A stretch of 64,000 nt of DNA from Oscillospiraceae bacterium (GTDB lineage: Bacteria; Bacillota_A; Clostridia; Oscillospirales; Oscillospiraceae): assembly GCA_024690695.1 (NCBI GenBank), contig JAILOS010000076.1, forward strand, positions 17,810 through 81,809. Direction: 5' to 3'. Shown piece after piece: positions 8,885-16,907 of this stretch (positions within the stretch are counted from its first letter, which is position 1; each line of letters begins with the position of its first letter). The position numbers and the translations under genes were made by a program. The notes under the pieces were generated by a model. It worked only from the letters and a program-made list of their open reading frames with translations, had not been told where the DNA came from and made no database searches.

Positions 8885-9658
8885 ATGAGAGAATTTCTGG
8901 GCTTCGGCGGATACCAGAGAACGCCGGAGGGCGCGCTGAGCTGGCAGCACCTGGGCTTTGTCGGGCTGCTGATGGCGGCCATGTTTATCTTCGCGATTGC
9001 GCTGGGACGCCGAAACCGGCATAAAGACGAAGCAAGCAAAAACCGTGTGCTGGTCGCCGCGGCGATCCTGATCGACTCGATCGAGCTTTTCAAGCTGAGC
9101 GTTTTCTGCCTGCGCGGCGAAGGGATCTCGGAGATGCGGACCAATCTGCCGCTCTTCCTGTGCAGTATTCAGCTTCTTACGATCCCGCTTGCCGCCTTTT
9201 CCCGCGGCCGCATGCGGGAGGCCTCGCTGGACTTTGTCTTCGTCTTCGGCCTGCTCGGCGGTCTGCTCGGCACCTTCGGCGCGTTTCAGAACTATAACGC
9301 CTACCCGGTGCTGGGGATCGAGAACGTCGCCTCAGGGCTGACGCACGCTCTGGCGGGCTTTGCGTCGCTGTATATCGGCGTGTCCGGCCTGTCGAGCATG
9401 AAGAAGAAGAATATCCCCGTGACTTACGGGATCCTGCTGTTCTTTATCGCGGCGGCCGCAGCGGCCAACGAGCTGCTGGATTACAACTATATGTTCCTGC
9501 GCCGGGGCGACGGCACGCCTTATGATATTTTATACCGGCTTGTCGGCGGCAGCCCGATCCTCTATCCGCTCGGCGTCGTCGTTCTGTTTATTCTGTATAT
9601 AGCCGGTTTTTACGGCGTGTTTTACCTGTACGGGCGTAAAACGCTGAAAACGGCCTGA
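8885..9658 (+). CDS. YwaF-family (TIGR02206-like) integral membrane protein
   Basis: The 257-residue product has about seven hydrophobic helices and the NLPLFLCSIQL segment that resembles the LPLHLC motif of the uncharacterised YwaF family. No enzymatic motif is visible. A moderate purine-rich site (AGAAGAGAG) precedes ATG 8885. The next gene also encodes a membrane protein, after a 63-base gap containing a hairpin. Confidence 0.65.
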   Translation: MREFLGFGGYQRTPEGALSWQHLGFVGLLMAAMFIFAIALGRRNRHKDEASKNRVLVAAAILIDSIELFKLSVFCLRGEGISEMRTNLPLFLCSIQLLTIPLAAFSRGRMREASLDFVFVFGLLGGLLGTFGAFQNYNAYPVLGIENVASGLTHALAGFASLYIGVSGLSSMKKKNIPVTYGILLFFIAAAAAANELLDYNYMFLRRGDGTPYDILYRLVGGSPILYPLGVVVLFILYIAGFYGVFYLYGRKTLKTA

Positions 9659-9663
9659 ACTGA

Positions 9664-9691
9664 GCGAGTCTGCCGTACCCGGCAGGCTCGC
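9664..9691 (+). other. Hairpin between ywaF-like and CmpB-like genes
   Basis: Arms 9664-9675 and 9680-9691 pair over 12 positions with one G-U. No T-run follows, so it could be a weak terminator or an mRNA-stabilising structure. Confidence 0.4.
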
Positions 9692-9721
9692 AGCCTTTCG
9701 GAGCAAGAAGGTGAAAAATAC

Positions 9722-10645
9722 GTGGAACGAATCGTCAATCTGCTTCTGTTGTTTGCTGCCTATTCCTTCGTCGGCTGGTGCATCGAGGTCACGCTGAAAT
9801 TCTTTCAGTACCGACGCTTTATCAACCGCGGCTTTCTGACGGGGCCGGTCCTGCCGATCTACGGCAGCGGCGCCGCGCTGATCACCGTGGCCGTCTCGCT
9901 GCTGCCCGGCGCCGAGTCCGGGTATGGAACGACCTTCGCCGTCTCCTTCGTGCTGTGCGGCGCGGTGGAGTATGGGACGAGCTATTATCTCGAAAAACGC
10001 TTCCAGGCTCGCTGGTGGGATTACAGTCAAAAGCCGATGAACCTCCACGGACGCGTATGGATCGGGAATCTCGTGCTCTTCGGCCTCGGCGGCGTGCTGA
10101 TCGTCAAGGGGATCAACCCGATCCTGTACCGTCTGTTCGCCGCGGCCCCGCTGTCGCTGCGCGAGGGCGCCGCGATCCTGTTTTTCCTGCTGTTCACGGC
10201 GGATTATATCGGCTCGCACTTTATTCTGAAGCTCGTCAAGGACGGTGTTGACCGCAGCGAAGCGGACGATACCGAGGCGATCGGCCGCGAGATCCGCACG
10301 CTGCTGAGCGATCGCTCCGCCTTCCATAAGCGCTTCGCCGACGCTTATCCGGAGGTCGTGTATCGCACTGAACGCGTCAGACAGCGGATGGAGGCAATCC
10401 GGCGGGAACGGGAACGCCTGCTGCGAGAAGCAGAAAAGCGGATGGAGAAAGTGCAGGATCGCCTGAACGACGAGCTTGAGCCCGGCGGACGGATCAAGAA
10501 CACGATCCTCGCCGATCAGCAGGAGCTGATTGCTCTCCTGTACGACGAGGACAAGGCGGACGAACGGGAGCGGGAGCTGCATCGCCGCATCGAAGAAAAC
10601 CGCGAACGGCTGAGCCGCAGACCGCTGCAGCCCCGTTCGCACTGA
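9722..10645 (+). CDS. Putative ABC transporter permease, CmpB type (PF06541-like)
   Basis: The 307-residue protein has about five membrane helices in residues 1-170. The opening (AAYSFVGWCIEV) and the WWDYSQKPMNLHGR segment are typical of the CmpB/ABC_trans family. A charged, helical cytoplasmic tail follows (about 175-307), rich in Arg and Glu and probably coiled coil. No ATPase partner gene is adjacent, so a transport role is only inherited from the family name. GTG 9722 is preceded by AGAAGGTG. Confidence 0.65.
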   Translation: MERIVNLLLLFAAYSFVGWCIEVTLKFFQYRRFINRGFLTGPVLPIYGSGAALITVAVSLLPGAESGYGTTFAVSFVLCGAVEYGTSYYLEKRFQARWWDYSQKPMNLHGRVWIGNLVLFGLGGVLIVKGINPILYRLFAAAPLSLREGAAILFFLLFTADYIGSHFILKLVKDGVDRSEADDTEAIGREIRTLLSDRSAFHKRFADAYPEVVYRTERVRQRMEAIRRERERLLREAEKRMEKVQDRLNDELEPGGRIKNTILADQQELIALLYDEDKADERERELHRRIEENRERLSRRPLQPRSH

Positions 10646-10676
10646 ACGCTTTTTTCGCGATCCGCCGTGATTTTCG

Positions 10677-10705
10677 TTGCAAGGGACGACAGCCTGTGAT
10701 ACACT
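10677..10705 (+). promoter_or_regulatory. Possible sigma-A promoter before the YhhN-like gene
   Basis: TTGCAA (10677-10682), a 17-base spacer and TACACT (10700-10705) lie about 60 bases before the coding start. Confidence 0.5.
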
Positions 10706-10765
10706 GAAAGCCGGAAACCCGGAGAAGACGCTTCGGGCCTAACGTACGATGCGGAAAGGAGAGGT

Positions 10766-11482
10766 GTGGACGTGGTTGCTTGTCTGTGCTTTACCGCGCT
10801 CGGCGCCGCCGCGCTGATCGCTTATCTGGCGGAGAAGACCCGACGCTATACGGTTCGGGCGGTTTTTCTGAAAACCCTGGTTTCAACGCTGTTCGTCACG
10901 ACGGCCGTCTGCGCGGCCTTCTTTTCCGGCGTCGGCTTCCGGCCTTTTTCGGCTTTCGTGCTGCTGGGGCTGGTTTTCGGGCTGCTGGGGGATATCTGGC
11001 TTGATCTGAAATACGTATTCCCGGAGAAGGACGCCGAGTTCACCTATGCCGGCTTTGCGGTTTTCGCGGTCGGGCACGTCCTGTACATCACAGGGCTGAT
11101 CCTCACGTTTTACAAGCCCGGCCAGCCTGTTTATATTTTCGCGCCCCTGCTGCTCGCCGCGGCTCTCGGCGCCGGAAACGTCAAACTGGAAAAGCCGATG
11201 AAGCTGAATTACGGCGCGTTTCGTCCGGTCGTTGCCTGCTACGGGGCCTTTCTGTTCGCGGCGGTGCTCTTCTCCGGCTCGCTCACGCTGCAGAACGGCT
11301 GGCAGGAGCCGGCGCTGAACGTCTTTTTCATCGGCGCGGCGCTCTTCGCGGCCTCCGATCTCGTCCTCAGCGGGACCTATTTCGGACAGGGGAAGGAGCG
11401 CCCCGTCGATCTGATCCTCAATTACTTGTTTTACTATTCCGCGCAGTTTCTGATCGCGCTGACGCCGGCGCTGCTGCGCTGA
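10766..11482 (+). CDS. YhhN/TMEM86-family membrane protein (lysoplasmalogenase-like)
   Basis: The 238-residue, roughly eight-helix protein carries the family signature GLLGDIWL and, further on, FAVGHVLYI. Characterised relatives hydrolyse the vinyl-ether bond of lysoplasmalogens. That would suit an anaerobe that makes plasmalogens, but activity cannot be inferred with certainty. The start is GTG 10766 or the in-frame GTG 10772; AAAGGAG (10755-10761) is 4 or 10 bases away, so the choice is open. Confidence 0.7.
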   Translation: MDVVACLCFTALGAAALIAYLAEKTRRYTVRAVFLKTLVSTLFVTTAVCAAFFSGVGFRPFSAFVLLGLVFGLLGDIWLDLKYVFPEKDAEFTYAGFAVFAVGHVLYITGLILTFYKPGQPVYIFAPLLLAAALGAGNVKLEKPMKLNYGAFRPVVACYGAFLFAAVLFSGSLTLQNGWQEPALNVFFIGAALFAASDLVLSGTYFGQGKERPVDLILNYLFYYSAQFLIALTPALLR

Positions 11483-11523
11483 ACCGCGTTCGAGCGCTTT
11501 TGCGCGCAAAAACTGATACGATG

Positions 11524-11603
11524 GCTCCGGGCCCGCCCCGGAGCAAATGGAGGGTCACCGACCGGCTCGGGAGCTTACCGGCCGCTCCGGGGCCTTCTTT
11601 TTT
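11524..11603 (+). promoter_or_regulatory. Candidate transcription attenuator in the rdgB leader
   Basis: Two mutually exclusive stems can form. Arm 11524-11531 pairs with 11537-11544 (8 bp, all but two GC). Alternatively 11535-11544 pairs perfectly with 11584-11593 (10 bp) and is followed at once by TTCTTTTTT, giving a terminator that ends at the rdgB Shine-Dalgarno (GGAGG, 11604-11608). A small inner hairpin lies between. The layout is that of an anti-terminator/terminator pair. No known riboswitch class was recognised. Confidence 0.45.
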
Positions 11604-11616
11604 GGAGGTATAGCCC

Positions 11617-12216
11617 ATGAAACTGATCCTTGCAAGCAACAATCAGCACAAGCTGACTGAGATCAAGGCCATTCTCGGCGGCCGCTTCGACGAGATCCTG
11701 ACGCTGCGCGAGGCCGGGATCGAGCACGAGACCGTGGAGGACGGCGAGACCTTCCTGCAAAACGCCGTCAAGAAAGCGCGTGAGATCGCCGAGATCTCCG
11801 GCTGCTGCGCCCTGGCGGACGACAGCGGGCTTTGCGTCGACGCGCTCGGCGGCGCGCCGGGCGTATATTCCGCGCGCTTTGCGGGCGAGCACGGAAACGA
11901 CGAGGCCAACAAGCGCCTGCTCCTCGAAAAGCTCTGCGGAGAAGAAAACCGCGCCGCTCATTTCTGCTGCGCGGCCGCGCTGGCCCGCCCCGATGGAAGC
12001 ACCGTGACGGCCGAGGGCTTTCTGTACGGTCAGATCGCTCAGGCGGAGGCCGGAGAAAACGGCTTCGGCTACGATCCGCTGTTTTATATCCCCGAGCGCG
12101 GCTGCACGGCCGCTCAGCTTGCGCCGGAAGAAAAGAACAGGATCAGCCACCGGGCCGACGCGCTCAGAAAGCTGCTGAAGAAGCTGGAGGAACTGGAATG
12201 GACTACACGCTTCTGA
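11617..12216 (+). CDS. rdgB: XTP/dITP diphosphatase (non-canonical purine NTP pyrophosphatase)
   Basis: The 199-residue house-cleaning enzyme removes deaminated purine nucleotides such as dITP and XTP. Motifs include LASNNQHKL at the start, ALADDSGLCVDAL (about residues 66-78), GENGFGYDPLF and the final SHRADAL. GGAGG lies 8 bases before ATG 11617, directly after a possible terminator. The 3' end overlaps the next gene by 19 bases, suggesting translational coupling. Confidence 0.93.
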   Translation: MKLILASNNQHKLTEIKAILGGRFDEILTLREAGIEHETVEDGETFLQNAVKKAREIAEISGCCALADDSGLCVDALGGAPGVYSARFAGEHGNDEANKRLLLEKLCGEENRAAHFCCAAALARPDGSTVTAEGFLYGQIAQAEAGENGFGYDPLFYIPERGCTAAQLAPEEKNRISHRADALRKLLKKLEELEWTTRF

Positions 12217-12944
12217 ACGCCCGGACCGTTGACCGCTGGGTCGAGGAGGGCTGGGAATGGGGCGTGCCGATCTCCCATGAGATCTGGCAGCGCGCCGCGG
12301 CGGGGGACTGGAGCATCGGGCTCACGCCGACGAAGCCTGTACCGGCCGGCTGGTTTCCGGAGCTGAAGGGCTGTCGCGTCCTGGGCCTGGCCTGCGGCGG
12401 CGGACAGCAGATGCCTGTGCTGGCGGCGCGGGGAGCGCGCTGCACGGTGCTGGACATCTCCGAAAAACAACTGGAAAGCGAAAGGCTCGTAGCCGGACGG
12501 GAGGGCTATTCGATCGAGCTTGTCCGCTCCGACATGACAAAGCCTCTTCCGTTTGCGGACGGGAGCTTCGATCTGATCGTGCACCCGGTCTCCAACTGCT
12601 ATATCCGCGAGGTCGAGCCGGTCTGGCGCGAATGCTTCCGCGTTCTGAAAAAAGGCGGCAGGCTGATGGCAGGACTTGACAACGGCTTCAACTATCTCTT
12701 TGAGGAGGATGAATCCCGCGTGGTCAACTCCCTGCCCTTCGACCCGCTGCAGGATCCCCGGCTGCTCGAGCAGCTTGAAAAAGGCGACGACGGCGTGCAG
12801 TTTTCCCACACCATAGCCGAACAGATCGGCGGACAGCTCCGCGCCGGCTTCCGGCTGCTGGACGTGTACGACGACACCAACGGCGCCGGCTTCCTGCACG
12901 AGCACGGCGTGCCCTGCTACTGGGCGACGCTGGCCGAAAAATAA
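12198..12944 (+). CDS. Class I SAM-dependent methyltransferase
   Basis: The 248-residue product has motif I VLGLACGGGQQMPVLA (about residues 60-75), the acidic end of strand 2 (TVLDIS) and the motif LPFADGSFDLIV, as in methyltransferase family 11. The N-terminal part (residues 1-50) resembles small clostridial methyltransferases of unknown substrate. ATG 12198 lies inside the 3' end of rdgB, with GGAGG about 10 bases upstream. A terminator shared with the convergent mgtE follows. Confidence 0.8.
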   Translation: MDYTLLNARTVDRWVEEGWEWGVPISHEIWQRAAAGDWSIGLTPTKPVPAGWFPELKGCRVLGLACGGGQQMPVLAARGARCTVLDISEKQLESERLVAGREGYSIELVRSDMTKPLPFADGSFDLIVHPVSNCYIREVEPVWRECFRVLKKGGRLMAGLDNGFNYLFEEDESRVVNSLPFDPLQDPRLLEQLEKGDDGVQFSHTIAEQIGGQLRAGFRLLDVYDDTNGAGFLHEHGVPCYWATLAEK

Positions 12945-12950
12945 AAAGAG

Positions 12951-12987
12951 CGCCCCTCTTTTTCCCAAAACGGGAAAAGGAGGGGCG
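12951..12987. terminator. Bidirectional terminator between methyltransferase and mgtE
   Basis: A 16-bp stem (12951-12966 with 12972-12987, one G-U) encloses a 5-base loop. A-rich bases flank one side and T-rich bases the other, serving both converging genes. Confidence 0.8.
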
Positions 12988-12999
12988 TTTCCGTTTGCG

Positions 13000-14376
13000 T
13001 TACGAAAAAAGCAGGGCGCTCGCAAAGCCGAAGTAGACGAGCAGGGAGAGCGCGTCCACGATCGTCGTGATAAAGGGACTCGCCATCACCGCCGGATCGA
13101 AGCCGAGCGATTTCGCGCACATCGGCAGCGTACAGCCGACGACCTTCGCGATCAGCACGGTCACCGCCATCGTAAGACAGACGACGAGCGCCGTGATCGT
13201 CTGGATATCGGCGTTGCCGAGCAGCAGCTTGTCGACCAGCATGATCTTGACGAAGCAGATCGCCGCCAGTGCGAGCCCGCAGAGAACGGCGGTCTGGACC
13301 TCTTTCCAGATCACGCGCGGCAGGTCGGCCAGCTCAAGCTCGCCCAGACTCAGCGCACGGATGATCGTGACCGAGGACTGGGAGCCGGAGTTGCCGCCGG
13401 TGTCCATCAGCATCGGGATAAAAGCGGTCAGCACGACCTGCGCGGCGAGCGCGTGCTCAAAGCTCGTGATGATCATGCCGGTAAAGGTGGCCGAGACCAT
13501 CAGCAGCATCAGCCAGGGTATGCGGTGCCGGAATAGGTCGATGGCATTGGAGTGCAGGTAGGTTTTCTCGCTCGGCGTAATGCCCGCCATCAGTTCCATA
13601 TCCTCGGTCGTCTCTTCTTCGATGACGTCCATCGCGTCGTCAAAGGTCACGATGCCGACCATGCGCTGATCCTTGTCGAGCACGGGCAGGGCCAGGAAGT
13701 TGTACTTGGAGAGCTGTTTGGCGACTTCCTCCTGGTCGGTGAGCGTCGTGACGGAGATCACGTTTTCATCCATGATCTCAGACACCGGCTCGTCGTCGTC
13801 CGCCGCAAGCAGCAGGTCCTTGACGGACACGGTACCCAGCAGCTTTCGCTCTTTGGTGACGTAGCAGGTGTAGATCGTCTCCTTGTCCACGCCGGTGCGC
13901 CGGATCCTTGTGATCGCCTCGGATACGGTCATTGCCGGACGAAGAGAAACGTACTCCGTCGTCATGATGGAGCCGGCGGAGTTCTCGGGATACTGGAGGA
14001 TCTCGTTGATTTCCCGACGCATCTGCGGATCGGCCTGCGCCAGAACGCGCTTGACGACGTTGGCGGGCATTTCCTCCACCAGGTCTGCGGCGTCGTCGAC
14101 GTAGAGCTCGTTGACGACCTCGCGCAGCTCGGTATCAGAAAAGCCGCGGATCAGCAGCTCCTGCCATTCGGGATCGAGCTCTGCAAAGGTCTCCGCCGCA
14201 GTCTCCTTCGGCAGAAGACGAAAGAGCAGGGGCATGCGCCCCTCGTCCAGCTCCTCGAAGACGCCGGCGATATCCGCCGGATTCATCGTGGTCAGGACGT
14301 CCTTCAGGGTCTGGTATTTCTTTTCTTCGAGAAGAGCCTGGATGGTCTTCTCCAGGGTTACGTTGTGCGCTGCCAT
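13000..14376 (-). CDS. mgtE: Magnesium transporter MgtE
   Basis: The 458-residue protein has the MgtE N domain (about 1-130), a CBS pair (about 131-260) and a five-helix membrane domain (about 280-458) with the conserved DTGGNSGSQ pore segment. MgtE is a Mg2+ channel gated by cytosolic Mg2+ bound between the N and CBS domains. AAGGAGG precedes the start. A roughly 195-base leader carries a 28-codon ORF and no recognisable M-box. The gene is divergent from the P-type ATPase homologue. Confidence 0.95.
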   Translation of the reverse strand: MAAHNVTLEKTIQALLEEKKYQTLKDVLTTMNPADIAGVFEELDEGRMPLLFRLLPKETAAETFAELDPEWQELLIRGFSDTELREVVNELYVDDAADLVEEMPANVVKRVLAQADPQMRREINEILQYPENSAGSIMTTEYVSLRPAMTVSEAITRIRRTGVDKETIYTCYVTKERKLLGTVSVKDLLLAADDDEPVSEIMDENVISVTTLTDQEEVAKQLSKYNFLALPVLDKDQRMVGIVTFDDAMDVIEEETTEDMELMAGITPSEKTYLHSNAIDLFRHRIPWLMLLMVSATFTGMIITSFEHALAAQVVLTAFIPMLMDTGGNSGSQSSVTIIRALSLGELELADLPRVIWKEVQTAVLCGLALAAICFVKIMLVDKLLLGNADIQTITALVVCLTMAVTVLIAKVVGCTLPMCAKSLGFDPAVMASPFITTIVDALSLLVYFGFASALLFS

Positions 14377-14443
14377 CGGTGTTCCTCCTTCTCTTGGATT
14401 TCGTCCAGATTCGGAAGACCGACACGAGGGTCAAAGCTCAGCG

Positions 14444-14530
14444 TTATTCAGATGGGATGGAGAGCGCGCCTGCCCGCCGTCCCGCAAAACTTCGGCCCTT
14501 GGATGTGCCGGTACTGCTTCCTTCGTCCAT
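14444..14530 (-). CDS. 28-codon leader ORF upstream of mgtE
   Basis: This short ORF opens with ATG at 14530 behind a strong AAGGAGG and ends 67 bases before the mgtE start. Its product is Ser/Gly/Arg-rich, beginning MDEGSSTGTSKG and ending ALSIPSE, with no signal peptide. It lies inside the mgtE leader transcript predicted from the promoter at 14579-14607. It could be a regulatory leader peptide controlling mgtE by ribosome position, as leader peptides do for other Mg2+ transporters, but that is inference. Confidence 0.45.
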   Translation of the reverse strand: MDEGSSTGTSKGRSFAGRRAGALSIPSE

Positions 14531-14578
14531 GACGCGTCCTCCTTTTTTACAGTCAGATTTGGGGCTTTCCCACCTATC

Positions 14579-14607
14579 AGAATAGCTTTTCACACAAAAA
14601 ATGTCAA
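14579..14607 (-). promoter_or_regulatory. mgtE promoter
   Basis: Read on the minus strand: TTGACA (14602-14607), a 17-base spacer and TATTCT (14579-14584). Confidence 0.75.
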
Positions 14608-14659
14608 CCGCAATTTCTGCTTAAGAAGCCTTAAATAATCGGACGAAAACCTAAATCTA

Positions 14660-14689
14660 TTGACAGGATCGGTCAAAATGGCTTATCAT
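14660..14689 (+). promoter_or_regulatory. Promoter for the P-type ATPase homologue
   Basis: TTGACA (14660-14665), an 18-base spacer and TATCAT (14684-14689). It lies back to back with the mgtE promoter in the 376-base intergenic region 14377-14752; the rest of that region is the two leaders. Confidence 0.6.
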
Positions 14690-14752
14690 ATAAAAAATGA
14701 ACACAAGATATTGGATGCCGTTTTTATGACGAACGAACGGGAGTGAATCCGC

Positions 14753-16906
14753 ATGGGAAAACATGAAGCGCCGAAAAAACAGATTTCGTTCCTGAAGCCG
14801 GGACGCGAAGAAGAGGAAGCCCAGCCGAAAACCGGCCGGAGAGAGGCACCTGCGCCGGAAGCGACAGCCGTACCGGAAGCAACGGCGGCCGCGCCGGAAG
14901 CGACGGCAGCCGTACCGGAAGCGACAGCCGCGCCGGAAGCGAAAGCGTCGGAGCCTGCGAAAAAGCCCTCGATCTCCTTCAGGCTCCCCGAGCGTGCGCA
15001 AGTGCGCGAGGCGGTCGAAAAGGCCGCGCGGATCGGCGTAAGCGAGGGATCGGAGCACGCCTTTCTGCGTACCTATCCCTTTGAAGGCAGACAGATCGCC
15101 GTCGTGGCCGGCGGCGCAGCTCTGTACTTTATTCTATGGCTGCTGCCGACTTCGGGCGCGCTGCGATACCTGCTCTATCTGCTGCCGCTGTCGCTGCTCG
15201 GCGCCTGGCCGCTGCTTGACGTCGCCGGCGAGCTTCTGGAGCGCCGTTTCCCCGGCCGCAGCCTGATCTGCTGGCTCGCAGCGATCGGCTTTCTGTGCCT
15301 GAATCAGCCGCACAGCGCCGTTTTTGTCCTGCTGATCTACCGGGTGCTTCTGCTGCTTGAGAGCTTTTTGCAGCTCCGGCGCTCGCAGACGCTGGAGGCG
15401 CTGAAGGCGAGACTTCCCGGGGAAGCCGTCGTTCAGACGGAGGAGGGCGACGAAAATCGCCCGCTCAATCAGATCGAGGAGGGGGAGCTGCTGGCGGTCG
15501 GTCCGGACGAGATCATCCCGCTCGACGGCACGGTCGTCGAGGGGATCAGCTCGGTGGACGCGCTTTTGCTCTGCGGCAGCGGCACGGTCATTGACGTCGC
15601 CGCGGGCAGCAGGGTTCTGTCCGGCTGCCGGAACCTCTCCAATCCGATCACCGTCCGCGTAACGGCGCGCGAAAAAGACTCCTTTGCGCAGCGCTGCATC
15701 CGCACGACGCAGGAGGGCTCTGAGGCCCTTCCGGAGCGGGAGAGCCGGCTCCAGCGCATCCTGCAGTGGGTCCCTGCGGCACTGGCCGGGCTGGGGCTGC
15801 TGTTCGCCCTTGTCTACTCGCTTGCCAGCGGCAACTGGCGCGACGGGGTCGAGCGGGGGCTGCTTCTGCTCGCTCTCGGCTGCTGCGGCGACGTGCTGCT
15901 TGTTTCCGCCTTTGCGTTCTTCAAGGGGATCACCCATACGGCCAGAAAGGGCCTGTTTTTCAAGAACGCCGACGCCGTTGTGAATCTCGCGCTGGCGGAC
16001 CGCATGATCTTCTCCAAGACCGGAACCGTGACCGAGGGCCGGTACGAGGTCGCGTCCGTCCACCCGGTGCATTACAGCGAGAAGGATCTGCTGACGATCG
16101 CCGCGCTGGCCGAGTGCTCGTCCAAGCACCCGATCGCGCGTGCGCTCCGCAAAGCCTGCGCGCTCGAATACCGCGAACGCCGGGATATCACGCTGCTGGA
16201 GGAGACGGCCGGCCGGGGCGTCCACACGCTGCTCAACGGGCGCAACGTCTACGTCGGCAATTCCTCGCTGCTGCTCGATCACAACGTGCTGTTTGACGTG
16301 CCGACCTACAAGGGAACGGTCGTCCACGTGGCGGTCGACAACGAATACGAGGGCTGCATCGTCCTCAACGACCGCGTGCGCGACGGGGCCTTCGACGCGA
16401 TCGAGGAGCTGCGCCAGCACGGGATCGGCGAGACCGTGATGCTGACCGGCGATACGCGTTCGATGGCGCGTCCGGTCGCGTCCGCGCTGAATTTCGACAT
16501 GCTCAAATGCGAGCTTGACGCCGAGGCCAAGCTCTCCGCTCTCGAATACCTGCAGGGCAACCGCGGCAGCACGGCCTGCATCGCCTACGTCAGCTCGAAG
16601 AGCGGCGATCTGCCCCTGCTTGAAAAAGCGGACGTCGGCGTCGCTTTCAACACGATGAACGCGGACGGTCCGATGGACGCGGCCTCGCTGCAGATCCCCG
16701 GCAGCAGCATCTCGCTCCTGCCGATCGCGCTGCACATGGCGCGGAAGTGCTCGCTTGCCGCGCTGATCGACGCCGCGGTCTGGCTGGGTCTGCTGCTGGT
16801 CTTGACGGTGCTCAGCCTCGTCGGCTGGATGGATCTGTGGCTCGCGCTGCTGCTGGTCCTCCTCGTCCGCGCCGGGACGCTGATCTACACGGCGCTCTCC
16901 GTATGA
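14753..16906 (+). CDS. P1B-type ATPase homologue with all catalytic motifs altered (pseudo-ATPase)
   Basis: The 717-residue protein keeps the P-type layout: N-terminal tail, paired helices, actuator domain, helices around 335-400, P and N domains, and two C-terminal helices. Its core aligns well with heavy-metal ATPases. The DKTGT aspartate that is phosphorylated is Ser421 (FSKTGTVTEG). The actuator TGE is CGS (274-276), the CPC metal site is replaced by CCGD (377-380), and GDGIND is replaced by SSKSGD (614-619). The N-domain HP (459-460) and the TGD (565-567) remain. The frame is intact over 2.1 kb, so this looks like a selected non-pumping protein and not decay. A metal-sensing or scaffold role is a guess. 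Confidence 0.8.
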   Translation: MGKHEAPKKQISFLKPGREEEEAQPKTGRREAPAPEATAVPEATAAAPEATAAVPEATAAPEAKASEPAKKPSISFRLPERAQVREAVEKAARIGVSEGSEHAFLRTYPFEGRQIAVVAGGAALYFILWLLPTSGALRYLLYLLPLSLLGAWPLLDVAGELLERRFPGRSLICWLAAIGFLCLNQPHSAVFVLLIYRVLLLLESFLQLRRSQTLEALKARLPGEAVVQTEEGDENRPLNQIEEGELLAVGPDEIIPLDGTVVEGISSVDALLLCGSGTVIDVAAGSRVLSGCRNLSNPITVRVTAREKDSFAQRCIRTTQEGSEALPERESRLQRILQWVPAALAGLGLLFALVYSLASGNWRDGVERGLLLLALGCCGDVLLVSAFAFFKGITHTARKGLFFKNADAVVNLALADRMIFSKTGTVTEGRYEVASVHPVHYSEKDLLTIAALAECSSKHPIARALRKACALEYRERRDITLLEETAGRGVHTLLNGRNVYVGNSSLLLDHNVLFDVPTYKGTVVHVAVDNEYEGCIVLNDRVRDGAFDAIEELRQHGIGETVMLTGDTRSMARPVASALNFDMLKCELDAEAKLSALEYLQGNRGSTACIAYVSSKSGDLPLLEKADVGVAFNTMNADGPMDAASLQIPGSSISLLPIALHMARKCSLAALIDAAVWLGLLLVLTVLSLVGWMDLWLALLLVLLVRAGTLIYTALSV
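14855..14944 (+). repeat. In-frame PEATA tandem repeat
   Basis: Codons 35-64 of the P-type ATPase homologue encode four PEATA units and one PEAKA unit with 1-2 residue spacers. The result is a disordered Ala/Pro/Glu linker ahead of the first helix. Confidence 0.85.
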
Positions 16907-16907
16907 T

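Noticed and set aside
14377..14575. M-box riboswitch before mgtE
   Set aside because: The leader lacks the recognisable GTTAGGTGAGGCTCC-type start and conserved loops; a short ORF occupies most of it.
14855..14944. Short tandem repeat as a CRISPR or satellite
   Set aside because: It is an in-frame PEATA protein repeat within a coding gene.
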